Positions 33,336 to 42,552 of a stretch of 64,000 bases of DNA are shown piece by piece. The stretch covers positions 2,646,501 through 2,710,500 of the forward strand of contig NZ_CP019508.1 of assembly GCF_002002865.1 (NCBI RefSeq), given 5' to 3'. The position numbers and the translations under genes were made by a program. Under the pieces are notes generated by a model. The model was not told where the DNA came from, did no database searches, and worked only from the letters and a program-made list of their open reading frames with translations. Source of the stretch: Brevundimonas sp. LM2 (GTDB lineage Bacteria > Pseudomonadota > Alphaproteobacteria > Caulobacterales > Caulobacteraceae). Every line of letters starts with the position of its first letter. Within the stretch, counting starts at the first letter, position 1.

Positions 33336-34207
33336 GCCGCGAATCTCCCGCCCTTGTCCGCATAGGCCTGCGTGCCTCGCGTGATGACCCGGTCATACGG
33401 CTGGATCGCCGTTATGCCGATGTCGGTCTGCCCCCTCAGCCGGTCGTAGATCGGGCCGAAATCCTCCAGCGTGGCGTCGTTCAGCGCCTCGATCGAGGGG
33501 ATGACGAAATAGACCTGCTGGAAGTCGTCGATGCGGTAGTCGGTCCGCATGATGCGCTCGAGGTCGAAGACGATGCGGTTGGGCGAGGGATCCTCCACCG
33601 CGAACACGCTCTCGGACGCCGATGACACGATGCCCGCCCCATAGATGCGCAGGCCGTCGCCCTGATCCATCAGGCCGAACTCGACCGTGTACCAGTACAG
33701 TCGCGCCAGGTTCTTCAGCATGCCCAGCGATTGGGCCCTCTGCCCGCCCCTGCCATAGGCCTGCATGTAGTCGGCGAAATCGGGGTCGGTCAGCATGGGG
33801 ACGTGGCCGAACACGTCGTGGAAGATGTCCGGCTCCTGCAGATAGTCCAGCTGGTCGGGCTTGCGGATGAACTGACCAGACGGGAAGCGGCGGTTGGCCA
33901 GGTGGTCGAAGAACACCGCGTCCGGCACCAGGCCGGGCACGCAGACCACCGTCCAGCCGGTCAGGGCCTTCAGCTTGGCGTTCATCAGGGCGAAGTCCGG
34001 GATCCCGCCCGTGTTGAGATCGAGTGCCTTCAGCCCTTTCAGGAACGGCTCGGCGGCCCGGCCGGGCAGGATCTCCATTTGTCGCGCATACAGCGTGTCC
34101 CAGGTGTCGTGCTCGACCTGGGTATAGGCGCGCCAGTTCTGGCTGATGGTCCAGTCGGCGGCCGCCCCCTCGGGCGGGCGCTCAAAGACGTGTTCGAAAT
34201 CGGCCAT
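33332..34207 (-). CDS. phhA: Phenylalanine 4-monooxygenase
   Basis: A 291-residue bacterial phenylalanine hydroxylase. The two iron-binding histidines are in PDIFHDVFGHVPML and the glutamate in YWYTVEFGLM. It converts phenylalanine to tyrosine using tetrahydropterin and O2. The ATG at 34207 is chosen because GAGGAG lies upstream and a longer frame starts in a non-conserved region. No pterin carbinolamine dehydratase is adjacent. A small lipoprotein gene overlaps its 3' end. Confidence 0.93.
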   Translation of the reverse strand: MADFEHVFERPPEGAAADWTISQNWRAYTQVEHDTWDTLYARQMEILPGRAAEPFLKGLKALDLNTGGIPDFALMNAKLKALTGWTVVCVPGLVPDAVFFDHLANRRFPSGQFIRKPDQLDYLQEPDIFHDVFGHVPMLTDPDFADYMQAYGRGGQRAQSLGMLKNLARLYWYTVEFGLMDQGDGLRIYGAGIVSSASESVFAVEDPSPNRIVFDLERIMRTDYRIDDFQQVYFVIPSIEALNDATLEDFGPIYDRLRGQTDIGITAIQPYDRVITRGTQAYADKGGRFAA

Positions 34208-34264
34208 GGCGATACTCCTCGCGCTCAACCTAGAGCCGGTCCGCCGCGCGTCCAAGTCTGAACC

Positions 34265-34579
34265 TCAGTGGATCGGCGTGGCCTTCGGGGCGTGGTGGCC
34301 GGCCTCGTCGATGGTGAACCACAGGGCCCGGTCGGCCGGTGCCATGGGCGCGATGTCCGGGTCGTGCTCCAGCACCGCCTCGGCGGCATAGACCAGGTAG
34401 CCGCTGTCCTCGCCCATGGCCAGGACCCGATAGAAGGGTTGATCGCGCTGATCGGGGCCCGGCTCGTTGGCGGGTCCGGCATAGGTGGCGTCGACATCGA
34501 CGACCACGCCGCGAAAGGAGTCCTCGCGGTGCCGGACGATCTGGCCGAGGCCGAATTTGGCGGTCAGGGACTGGGTCAT
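34265..34579 (-). CDS. hspQ: Heat shock protein HspQ (YccV-like)
   Basis: A 104-residue YccV-like protein beginning AKFGLGQIVRHREDSFRGVVVDVD, with the conserved QPFYRVLA and YVAEAVLE-type segments. HspQ is an adaptor that enhances Lon degradation of specific substrates in enterobacteria, and it was earlier described as binding hemimethylated oriC DNA. It lies 57 bases upstream of phhA in the same direction. Both roles here are by family analogy. Confidence 0.85.
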   Translation of the reverse strand: MTQSLTAKFGLGQIVRHREDSFRGVVVDVDATYAGPANEPGPDQRDQPFYRVLAMGEDSGYLVYAAEAVLEHDPDIAPMAPADRALWFTIDEAGHHAPKATPIH

Positions 34580-34710
34580 GAACCCAATCTACGCGACGGC
34601 GCCTGACCTGGACGCTGTCCGACCTGTTCATCCTGGCGTCAGATAGGCTTGGCGCGGATCATCAACGCACACTAGGTTGTCCGCGACGGGCGCCCGTCTC
34701 GGTTGCGCCC

Positions 34711-35844
34711 ATGCGAAGAGTTCGGCCCATGCCGGCACCCGACGGCGCGCCTCGACGGCGCGACGAACGGTCCCGGGTGCAGCGGGTATCGGGCGGGGAG
34801 ACGTCGGGTCGCGACGGTCCCGTCTATGGCGCGCTGGATCTGGGGACCAACAACTGCCGCCTGCTGATCGCCCGTCCGGCGCGCGACGGCTTTCGCGTGG
34901 TCGACAGCTTCAGCCGGATCGTCCGCCTGGGCGAAGGCCTGTCGCGGACGGGTCGGCTCGACGACGCCGCCATGGACCGGGCCTATGAAGCCCTGGCCCT
35001 GTGCGCCGAACGCGTGGTCCGACGCGGAGTCGATTCGGCCCGGCTGAGCGCCGTCGCCACCCAGGCGTGTCGTCAGGCCGAGAACGGGGCCGGTTTCATC
35101 GAGCGCGTCCGGCGCGGCACGGGCCTGAACCTCCGGATCATCGACCCGGCCGAGGAGGCGCGTCTGTCGGTCGAGGGCTGTCTGAACCTGTTCGACCCCG
35201 ATGCCGAGGCGGTGCTGGTCATCGACGTGGGCGGCGGCTCGACCGAACTGTCCTGGCTGCGCAAGTCCGGGGCCGAGATGAAGACCGTCGCCTGGATGTC
35301 GGCCCCCCTGGGCGTCGTCACCCTGGCCGAGCGGCATCCCGAACCCGCGATCTCCGGCGAGGCCTGGTACGAGGCCATGGTCGCCGATATGACCGCGGCC
35401 CTGGCGGTCAGCCCGTTCGAGGACGCGGAGTTCCGCCGCCTGTTCTCGAGCGGCAAGGGCCATCTGGTCGGCACCTCGGGGGCCATCACCTCCCTGGCCG
35501 GGGTCCACCTCAATCTGCGGCGCTATCAGCGCGACCGCGTCGACGGCCTGTGGATGACCCGGGCCGAGTGCGAGACGGCGGCGGAGCGGCTGAAGGCCCT
35601 GGGTCCGAAAGGCCGGGCGGCCGAGTCCTGCATCGGACCGGACCGCGCCGACCTGGTGCTGGCGGGGGCCGCGATCCTGGACGCGGTCCAGCGCGCCTGG
35701 CCCAGCGAGCGGGTGCGCGTCGCCGACCGCGGCCTGCGCGAAGGATTATTGCTTCAGCAGATGCGTCAGGCGCGCAAGCCGGTGCGGCGTCGCCGCCACC
35801 GGGGCCGGTCTCAGGCGGGCGGAGCCGGCGGCCCCGAGACCTGA
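34711..35844 (+). CDS. Ppx/GppA family phosphatase
   Basis: A 377-residue exopolyphosphatase/guanosine pentaphosphate phosphatase-like protein of the ASKHA fold. ALDLGTNNCRLLIA is the phosphate-1 motif and VLVIDVGGGSTELSW the phosphate-2 motif, with LVGTSGAITSLAG following. It probably degrades polyphosphate or pppGpp. A basic C-terminal tail (RKPVRRRRHRGR) is notable. ATG 34711 or 34729 are both possible starts. It is divergent from hspQ and its last 34 bases overlap the convergent cyclophilin gene. Confidence 0.86.
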   Translation: MRRVRPMPAPDGAPRRRDERSRVQRVSGGETSGRDGPVYGALDLGTNNCRLLIARPARDGFRVVDSFSRIVRLGEGLSRTGRLDDAAMDRAYEALALCAERVVRRGVDSARLSAVATQACRQAENGAGFIERVRRGTGLNLRIIDPAEEARLSVEGCLNLFDPDAEAVLVIDVGGGSTELSWLRKSGAEMKTVAWMSAPLGVVTLAERHPEPAISGEAWYEAMVADMTAALAVSPFEDAEFRRLFSSGKGHLVGTSGAITSLAGVHLNLRRYQRDRVDGLWMTRAECETAAERLKALGPKGRAAESCIGPDRADLVLAGAAILDAVQRAWPSERVRVADRGLREGLLLQQMRQARKPVRRRRHRGRSQAGGAGGPET

Positions 35845-36707
35845 ACCGGCAGATCCACGTCGCAGACCGAGAAGTCGGCGCCCCGCGCCGTGCGCACGCC
35901 GTCCACCAGGGTGCGGAAGGCGGCCGACGACGCGTCCAGGATCTGGACCACCGGTCGCTCGGTCGTCGCCAGGTCCGAGGCGATCCGCACCCGCGTCATC
36001 CGGTCCGGGGCCGCCGTGACCATGCCGTTGTCGCCGTCCCCGACCTTGATCGCCCGCACCACCTCCAGCCCCGACACCACCCGGCCCCAGATCGTGTAGC
36101 GTTTGTCCAGCGCCGGATAGGGCTGGCGCATCAGGAAGAACTGGCTGTTGGCGCTGTCGTTGGCCTCGTCGCGCGCCATGCCGGCGACACCGGGGCAATA
36201 GGTGCCCCAGCCGTGCACCTTGCCGTCGGCGGTCGTCGCCATCAGGGCCGTGGGCTGGGTCTGGATCGGCAGGCTGTTGAGAAAGCCCATCGCCGACCCG
36301 GCCGGGGCCGCGACCGGGGCGAAGGGCATCTCCGGCCCGCGCCGGAAGGTGAACTCGGCCTTCAGGTCGGGATAGGGGCTCTGGCCCTCGCCCGTGCCCA
36401 GCGGATCCCCGGTCTGGGCCATGAAGCCGTCGATGACGCGGTGGAACACCAAGCCGTCAAAGAAGCCGCGCCGGGCCAGCACCCGCATGCGCTCGACATG
36501 CAACGGGGCGACGTCCGGCGTCATCTCGACCAGAATCCGTCCCCGGTTGGTGTCGATCACCAGCAGATTGTCGGCCGGCACCGTCCGCCAGTCGGTGGCG
36601 ACGGCCATAGGGGCCGCGGCCGGGCCCGCGTCCTGCGCCGCCGCCGCGAAGGCCGGCGTCGCCAAAGACAGCGACAGAACCAGGGTCCGGGTCAGCGACC
36701 GGATCAC
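35811..36707 (-). CDS. Exported cyclophilin-type peptidyl-prolyl isomerase (1)
   Basis: A 298-residue cyclophilin with a signal peptide (residues 1-24, ending near AFAAAA). The core has FHRVIDGFMAQTGDPLGTG with the active-site Arg, and NSQFFLMRQPYPALDKRYTIWGRV. It catalyses cis-trans proline isomerisation of periplasmic proteins. Its ATG overlaps the stop of the homologous upstream gene, so the two arose by tandem duplication and are coexpressed. The C-terminal 70 residues extend past the usual domain and show SFCDVD-type ends in both paralogues. Confidence 0.88.
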   Translation of the reverse strand: MIRSLTRTLVLSLSLATPAFAAAAQDAGPAAAPMAVATDWRTVPADNLLVIDTNRGRILVEMTPDVAPLHVERMRVLARRGFFDGLVFHRVIDGFMAQTGDPLGTGEGQSPYPDLKAEFTFRRGPEMPFAPVAAPAGSAMGFLNSLPIQTQPTALMATTADGKVHGWGTYCPGVAGMARDEANDSANSQFFLMRQPYPALDKRYTIWGRVVSGLEVVRAIKVGDGDNGMVTAAPDRMTRVRIASDLATTERPVVQILDASSAAFRTLVDGVRTARGADFSVCDVDLPVQVSGPPAPPA

Positions 36708-37585
36708 GGGGCGACGACCTCGGCGACCGGCATCACGTCGCAGACGCTGAAGGCCATGCCCTTGTCCGCGCGCACCTCGGCCACATGGGCCTGGAAGGCG
36801 GCGGAGCGCGGGTCCAGCACCCGGACCGATGGCCGCTCGGCGGCGGGCGTGGCGGCGGCGGTTCGCACGCGCGTCATGGTATCGGGGTTTTCGGCGACCT
36901 TGCCGTCCGCGCTTTCCGGCCCGGCCTTCAGCGACGTGACGACCTCCAGCCCGGACAGCACCCGACCGAAGACGGTGTAGTTGCCGTTCAGCACGTCGTT
37001 GCGGGCCATCATCAGAAAGAACTGGCTGTTGGCGCTGTCCGGGCTGCCGGCGCGGGCCATGCCGACCACACCGCCGCAGAACAGGCCGGTGGCCGGCGTC
37101 TTGAAGTCCGCCGTGACCATCATCTGGGCGTCGGGCTGGGTCACCACCGGAATGGAACGGACGAAGCCGACCAGGCCCTCGCCGCCATTCGGCACCGGGG
37201 CGAACCCGGCGTCGCGTCCGCGCCGGAAGCTGAACTCCCCCGCGATGTCCGGCAGTTCGGACCCGCCGGCCCCGGTGCCCAGCGGGTCGCCGGTCTGGGC
37301 CATGAAGCCGGTCAGGACCCGGTGAAACGTCAGGCCGTCGTAGAAGCCCTGGTCCGCCAGGGTGCGGACGCGCTCGACGTGGTTGGGGGCCGCCAGGGGC
37401 TCTATCTCGACCAGCACCCGACCCTTGGACGTGTCGATGACCAGCAGGTTCTCGGGAGCCACCGTGCGCCAGTCGCCCGCGGCGGGAACGGGCGCCGGAG
37501 CGGGCGCGGTCTGGCCCACCGCCAGCGCGGGCAGGACCGACAGGGCGGCGGCGAGGGCGAAGCGGGTGAGCGTCAAGCGGGGCAT
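36704..37585 (-). CDS. Exported cyclophilin-type peptidyl-prolyl isomerase (2)
   Basis: A 293-residue paralogue of the following gene. It has a signal peptide (LAAALSVLPALAVG), FHRVLTGFMAQTGDPLGTG and NSQFFLMMARNDVLNGNYTVFGRV. Both copies keep the catalytic Arg. The active-site FFLM motif is intact. It starts 6 bases after the coaD stop region on the minus strand, so the coaD-ppi-ppi group is likely one transcript. It acts on the periplasmic side. Confidence 0.88.
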   Translation of the reverse strand: MPRLTLTRFALAAALSVLPALAVGQTAPAPAPVPAAGDWRTVAPENLLVIDTSKGRVLVEIEPLAAPNHVERVRTLADQGFYDGLTFHRVLTGFMAQTGDPLGTGAGGSELPDIAGEFSFRRGRDAGFAPVPNGGEGLVGFVRSIPVVTQPDAQMMVTADFKTPATGLFCGGVVGMARAGSPDSANSQFFLMMARNDVLNGNYTVFGRVLSGLEVVTSLKAGPESADGKVAENPDTMTRVRTAAATPAAERPSVRVLDPRSAAFQAHVAEVRADKGMAFSVCDVMPVAEVVAP

Positions 37586-37591
37586 CCTGGG

Positions 37592-38074
37592 TTAGCGTTT
37601 GACCCGGTCGCGCACGGCGGCGGCGACGGCGGGGCTGACGAAGCTGTCGATATTGCCGTCCAGCCGCGCGATCTCCTTGACCAGCCGCGAGGCGATCGCC
37701 TGGTGGCGCGGATCGGCCATCAGGAACACGGTCTCGATGTCGTCATTGAGGCGCTGGTTCATGGCCGTCATCTGGAACTCGTATTCGAAGTCCGCCACGG
37801 CCCGCAGACCGCGCACGATGACGTTGGCGTTCAGATGTTCGGCGAAATGCATGAGCAGGGTCGAGAAGGGCTGCACCTCGATGTCGGCGTCCAGCCGCGC
37901 GACCTCGGCCCGCACCATCTCGACGCGTTCGGCCGTGGTGAACAGCGGGCCCTTGTCGTCGTTCTGGGCCACGCCGATGACCAGCCGGTCCACCAGCTTC
38001 ACCGCCCGTCCGATGATGTCCAGATGCCCGTTCGTGACCGGGTCGAAGGTCCCCGGATAGAGCCCGATGCGCAT
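37592..38074 (-). CDS. coaD: Pantetheine-phosphate adenylyltransferase
   Basis: A 160-residue nucleotidyltransferase. It begins MRIGLYPGTFDPVTNGHLDI with the TxGH (TNGH) motif, and has RGLRAVADFEYEFQMTAMN and the C-terminal ISS-like region VSPAVAAAV. It transfers AMP to 4'-phosphopantetheine in coenzyme A synthesis. Length equals the E. coli enzyme. The start at 38074 is set by this N-terminus. Two cyclophilin genes follow directly. Confidence 0.95.
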   Translation of the reverse strand: MRIGLYPGTFDPVTNGHLDIIGRAVKLVDRLVIGVAQNDDKGPLFTTAERVEMVRAEVARLDADIEVQPFSTLLMHFAEHLNANVIVRGLRAVADFEYEFQMTAMNQRLNDDIETVFLMADPRHQAIASRLVKEIARLDGNIDSFVSPAVAAAVRDRVKR

Positions 38075-38138
38075 ACGTGTGTCTCTCCCCGGCCCGGCTG
38101 ATCTAGCATCCGTCCGCCGATGCGGTCCAGTCGAACAG

Positions 38139-38307
38139 CCCTTCCCCCGCTTGCGGGGGAAAGCGGCCCGTTGATCGCGCAGCGATCCAGGGCCGATGGG
38201 GGAAGTCGTGTTCGCTTTTGAGAAGCGAAGATTAAGTTCCCCCATCCGTCCTGTTCGAGCTGCGCTCGAAGACGGACGGCTTTCCCCCATGAAGGATGGG
38301 GGAAGGC
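38139..38307. repeat. Palindromic repeat element, copy 3 (between coaD and purK)
   Basis: About 170 bases with inverted ends (CCCTTCCCCC and GGGGGAAGG). The left half holds the GATCGCGCAGCGATC palindrome and GGGCCGATGGGGGAAG; the right half carries CCCCCATCCGTCCTGTTCGA and an inverted GAAGACGGACGG. Sequence and order closely match the element at 40601-40770. It ends exactly beside the purK stop codon. Confidence 0.72.
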
Positions 38308-39402
<1,095 letters not shown>

Positions 39403-39894
39403 TCAGTCCTCGACCGTCTGATGCACGGCCTCGGTCTGGGCCTCCAGGAAGGCCTCCAGCCGCCCGGCCAGCGCCTCGTCCGACAGGGCCAGGATCTGCG
39501 CCGCCAGGATGCCCGCGTTCTTTGCCCCCGCCTCGCCGATGGCCAGGGTCGCCACCGGCACCCCGCCCGGCATCTGCACGATGGACAGCAGACTATCCAT
39601 GCCCTTCAGCGCCTTGGATTCCACCGGCACCCCCAGCACCGGCAGGGGCGTCATCGACGCCGCCATGCCCGGCAGGTGCGCCGCCCCGCCGGCGCCGGCG
39701 ATGATGACCTTGATCCCGGCGGCCTTGGCCCCCGTGGCGAAATCGTAAAGGCGTTTCGGGGTCCGGTGCGCCGAGACCACCCGCGCCTCCCAGGCCAGGC
39801 CCAGCCGGTCCAGCGCGTCGGCCGCGTGTTTCATGGTCGGCCAGTCCGAGCGGCTGCCCATGATGATCGCCACCGGCGGGGTCGTCGTCGTCAT
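39403..39894 (-). CDS. purE: 5-(carboxyamino)imidazole ribonucleotide mutase
   Basis: A 163-residue PurE of class I. It has [35 protein letters not shown] with the conserved His, and [14 protein letters not shown]. It converts N5-CAIR to CAIR. The purE-purK order with abutting genes is standard. The gene is divergent from a GGDEF protein gene at 40020. Confidence 0.95.
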   Translation of the reverse strand: MTTTTPPVAIIMGSRSDWPTMKHAADALDRLGLAWEARVVSAHRTPKRLYDFATGAKAAGIKVIIAGAGGAAHLPGMAASMTPLPVLGVPVESKALKGMDSLLSIVQMPGGVPVATLAIGEAGAKNAGILAAQILALSDEALAGRLEAFLEAQTEAVHQTVED

Positions 39895-40019
39895 GATCGG
39901 GGGGCCCTTGATCGCGAAAGCGGCCGGTTACAGCACGCACGTTGCGCCCGCAACTGACGGCGTTAGCCTGTGCCGTGCGGCGGCGTCCTGAGTCGCGCGC
40001 GCCCGGAGGCACCGCCCCA

Positions 40020-40595
40020 GTGACCGACACGGCTGAACTGTCCATCGGGACCGATCCCCAGGCCGAGATCGCGCGCCTCCGCGCCGAGGTCGAGGCCCTG
40101 CGCATCCGGGCGGAAGCCGCCGAGGCGGCGGCCGACCACGACGTCCTGACTCCGGTCCTCAACCGGCGCGGCTTCGTCGCCGCCCTGCACCGCGCCGTGG
40201 CCTATTGCACCCGGTCCAAGGAGCCCGCCGTCCTGCTGTATCTGGACCTGGACGGGTTCAAGGGCGTCAACGACCGCCTCGGCCACGCCGCCGGCGACGC
40301 CGCCCTGGTCCGCGTCGGCCGGCTGCTGCTCGACAATGTCCGCGTCACCGACGCCGTCGGCCGCATGGGCGGCGACGAGTTCGCCCTGCTGCTGCTCAAC
40401 GCCGGCCTCGAGGAAGGCCGCGAAAAGGCCCTCAGCCTGTCGGCCGCCCTGGCCGAGGTCGACTTCACCTGGGACGGCCAGTCTGCGACCCTGGGCGGCT
40501 CCTTCGGCGTCCGCGCCTTCACCGGCCAGCCCGACGTCGAGACCTGGCTCGCCGAGGCCGACGCGGCGATGTGGGTGAGGAAGCGGGGGCGGTAG
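40020..40595 (+). CDS. GGDEF-domain diguanylate cyclase
   Basis: A 191-residue protein with a short coiled-coil-like N-terminus (residues about 12-42) and a GGDEF domain. The active motif is an intact MGGDEFALLL. An RVTD sequence sits five residues before GGDEF, which is the canonical RxxD inhibitory site for c-di-GMP. It should make c-di-GMP, with product inhibition. No sensory or membrane domain is present. The GTG start at 40020 is supported by GGAGG ten bases upstream. A repeat element follows the stop. Confidence 0.87.
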   Translation: MTDTAELSIGTDPQAEIARLRAEVEALRIRAEAAEAAADHDVLTPVLNRRGFVAALHRAVAYCTRSKEPAVLLYLDLDGFKGVNDRLGHAAGDAALVRVGRLLLDNVRVTDAVGRMGGDEFALLLLNAGLEEGREKALSLSAALAEVDFTWDGQSATLGGSFGVRAFTGQPDVETWLAEADAAMWVRKRGR

Positions 40596-40600
40596 CAAAG

Positions 40601-40770
40601 CCCTTCCCCATCCTTCATGGGGGAAAGCGGCCCGTCGATCGCGCAGCGATCCAGGGCCGATGGGGGAAGTCTCGCTTGCCTTGGCGCTGAGAAGATCAAG
40701 TTCCCCCATCCGTCCTGTTCTCGCTGCGCTCGAAGACGGACGGCTTTCCCCCGCAAGCGCGGGGGAAGGG
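40601..40770. repeat. Palindromic repeat element, copy 4
   Basis: Near-identical layout to the element at 38139-38307. The ends are CCCTTCCCC and GGGGGAAGGG, the internal GATCGCGCAGCGATC palindrome is present, and so are CCCCCATCCGTCCTGTTC and GAAGACGGACGG. It lies between the convergent GGDEF gene and DUF465 gene, where it may also act as a bidirectional terminator. Confidence 0.72.
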
Positions 40771-40774
40771 AACC

Positions 40775-40999
40775 CTACGCGATGATATCCGGCAGGATCC
40801 GGCTCTCGATCTTCACGATCTCGTCGCGCAGCAGCAGCTTCTTGCGCTTCAGCCGGGCGATCAGCAGCTGGTCCGGGATCGGCATGTGCGACAGGGCCTC
40901 GATCGAGGCGTCGAGGTCCGAATGCTCCAGGCGCAAGGCCTTGACCTCGGCGTGCAGCGCCCGCTCTTCGTCGCTCAGAAAAGGTTGATCGTCGTTCAT
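40775..40999 (-). CDS. DUF465 (YdcH family) protein
   Basis: A 74-residue, charged, largely helical protein. It ends in an ARLKRKKLLLRDEIVKIES segment characteristic of the YdcH/DUF465 family of short coiled-coil proteins. Function is unknown; no catalytic motif. A second family member lies at 42300-42473, on the other side of the ubiX pair. Its stop lies 5 bases from the palindromic repeat. Confidence 0.82.
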   Translation of the reverse strand: MNDDQPFLSDEERALHAEVKALRLEHSDLDASIEALSHMPIPDQLLIARLKRKKLLLRDEIVKIESRILPDIIA

Positions 41000-41038
41000 G
41001 GTGCGGCCCCGCGGACGCGGCTTATACCCCGTCGTCGC

Positions 41039-41557
41039 TCAGGCCGGAAGCCGTTCGGCGAGGGCGATCAGCGCCGGTCGCGGCACCACCCGGCTCCAGC
41101 CGCGCGCTACCGCCACCAGACCCTCGATCGCCGGCCGGGGCACTCCGCCCTGCACGGGCACCAGCGCCTCCAGCCCGGCCAGCAGCGACCGTTCCGCCGC
41201 CAGCTCCACCGCCTTGATCTGGTCCCGCAGCGCCAGCCGCGCCGCATCGTCGATGTCCGGCACCGGCAGTTTCAGCGTCCGCCGCATGGCCCGCAGTTGC
41301 GTGACCGCCACCGAGTCCCAGGCCCGCGCCGCGTCGCACCCGGCCTCCACCGTGTCCTCGTCCAGCGACCGCCCCGTCACCGCCGCCCAGGCCCCCCACA
41401 GCAGGAGCGGCACGTTCTGCCCGAACTGGTCCTGAAGCGTCAGACAGGCCTCCGACACGCCCTCGGCACGATAGGTCGTCAGGGCCCAGTCCCAGAGGCC
41501 CTTTGGTGCGCTATCGCTCACGACGCGGTCGCTCGCTGCTTGAGCGCCGTTGGTCAT
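41039..41557 (-). CDS. TIGR02444 family protein
   Basis: A 172-residue soluble helical protein. GLWDWALTTYRAEGVSEACL and NVPLLLWGAWAA identify the TIGR02444/DUF2390 family. No biochemical function is established. It begins with an ATG overlapping the ubiX stop (ATGA), so it is cotranslated with the prenyltransferase. There is no signal peptide or membrane helix. Confidence 0.8.
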   Translation of the reverse strand: MTNGAQAASDRVVSDSAPKGLWDWALTTYRAEGVSEACLTLQDQFGQNVPLLLWGAWAAVTGRSLDEDTVEAGCDAARAWDSVAVTQLRAMRRTLKLPVPDIDDAARLALRDQIKAVELAAERSLLAGLEALVPVQGGVPRPAIEGLVAVARGWSRVVPRPALIALAERLPA

Positions 41558-42174
41558 GCGTCCTCGCCTGCCGGACCCTTCAGCCCGTCCCAGCGCCGCA
41601 CCGCGCCCCAGTCCAGGCCGAACAGGTCCAGCGCCCGCCCCACCGACTGGTCGACGATGTCGCCGATGGTCTCTGGCCGGGCGTAGAAGGCCGGCAGCGG
41701 CGGGGCGATGATCGCCCCCATCTCGGTCAGGGCCGTCATGGTCCGCAGATGCCCCAGGTGGAACGGCGTCTCGCGCACCATCAGCACCAGGGGCCGCCGC
41801 TCCTTCAGCACCACGTCGGCGGCGCGGGTCAGCAGGGTCGAGGTCACGCCCGTGGCGATCTCGCTCATGGTCCGCACCGAACAGGGGGCCACGATCATCC
41901 CCAACGTCCGGAACGAGCCCGAGGCGATGGTCGCCCCCACGTCGTTCAGCCTGTGCAGCACGGTGGCCTTGGCCGTCAGCTGATCCGGCGTCAGGTCGGT
42001 TTCCTGCGACAGGGTCAGCAGGGCCGCGCGGGTCACCACCAGATGGCTCTCGACCCCCAGTTCGCTCAGGGCATCCAGCACCCGCGCGCCATAGATGACG
42101 CCCGAGGCCCCCGAAATTCCCACCACCAGGCGACGAGGGTGATCCTGTACGGCTCCGTTCACATCATGGTCCAT
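41554..42174 (-). CDS. ubiX: Flavin prenyltransferase UbiX
   Basis: A 206-residue flavoprotein. RLVVGISGASGVIYGARVL is the FMN-binding start, with APCSVRTMSEIATGVTSTLL and RRPLVLMVRETPFHLGHL. It attaches dimethylallyl phosphate to FMN to make the prenyl-FMN cofactor needed by UbiD-type decarboxylases, including the ubiquinone pathway enzyme. It is coupled to the TIGR02444 gene. The N-terminal extension of about 15 residues is variable and the start could be slightly further in. Confidence 0.93.
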   Translation of the reverse strand: MDHDVNGAVQDHPRRLVVGISGASGVIYGARVLDALSELGVESHLVVTRAALLTLSQETDLTPDQLTAKATVLHRLNDVGATIASGSFRTLGMIVAPCSVRTMSEIATGVTSTLLTRAADVVLKERRPLVLMVRETPFHLGHLRTMTALTEMGAIIAPPLPAFYARPETIGDIVDQSVGRALDLFGLDWGAVRRWDGLKGPAGEDA

Positions 42175-42299
42175 ATTGGGGGTCAGGCTGAGCAGGTCCG
42201 GAGGATCTTAACGGTCCGTTGACGTCACCGAACCGTGATTTCACAGACCGCAAATCCGGGCGCTCACTGTGTGGTCCCTTAGACATGGAGGCGCAAGCC

Positions 42300-42473
42300 A
42301 TGACCATCGAAGCTCGTATCCGCGAACTGGGAAATCGTCACCGCCAGCTGGACGAGATCATCCAGCGGGAGTTCGGACGGCCGGCCGTGGATGAGTTGCA
42401 GGTCAGGGAGCTCAAACGACGAAAGCTCCGCCTGAAGGAGGAAATCACCAGCCTGGAGGCCCGGGCTGGCTAG
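42300..42473 (+). CDS. DUF465 (YdcH family) small protein
   Basis: A 57-residue basic helical protein with LQVRELKRRKLRLKEEITSLE, the YdcH/DUF465 signature. GGAGG precedes the ATG at 42300. It is shorter than the family member at 40775 and is followed after 23 bases by a strong hairpin. Function is unknown; it may form coiled-coil dimers. Confidence 0.82.
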   Translation: MTIEARIRELGNRHRQLDEIIQREFGRPAVDELQVRELKRRKLRLKEEITSLEARAG

Positions 42474-42496
42474 CCCCGGTCTCCACCCGAAAGTCG

Positions 42497-42524
42497 AACG
42501 GCCCCGGAGCGATCCGGGGCCGTT
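42497..42524. terminator. Strong hairpin, likely bidirectional terminator
   Basis: A perfect 12-base stem (AACGGCCCCGGA with TCCGGGGCCGTT) around a GCGA loop lies between the converging DUF465 and DUF1501 genes. It ends in TT and AA on the two strands, so it can serve either direction. Confidence 0.75.
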
Positions 42525-42552
42525 CTCATATCGACACCTGCCCCGGCCCGGC

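Noticed and set aside
42208..42222. TTAA-N7-TTGA resembling a CtrA box
   Set aside because: One mismatch to TTAA-N7-TTAA, single occurrence and no cell-cycle gene next to it.
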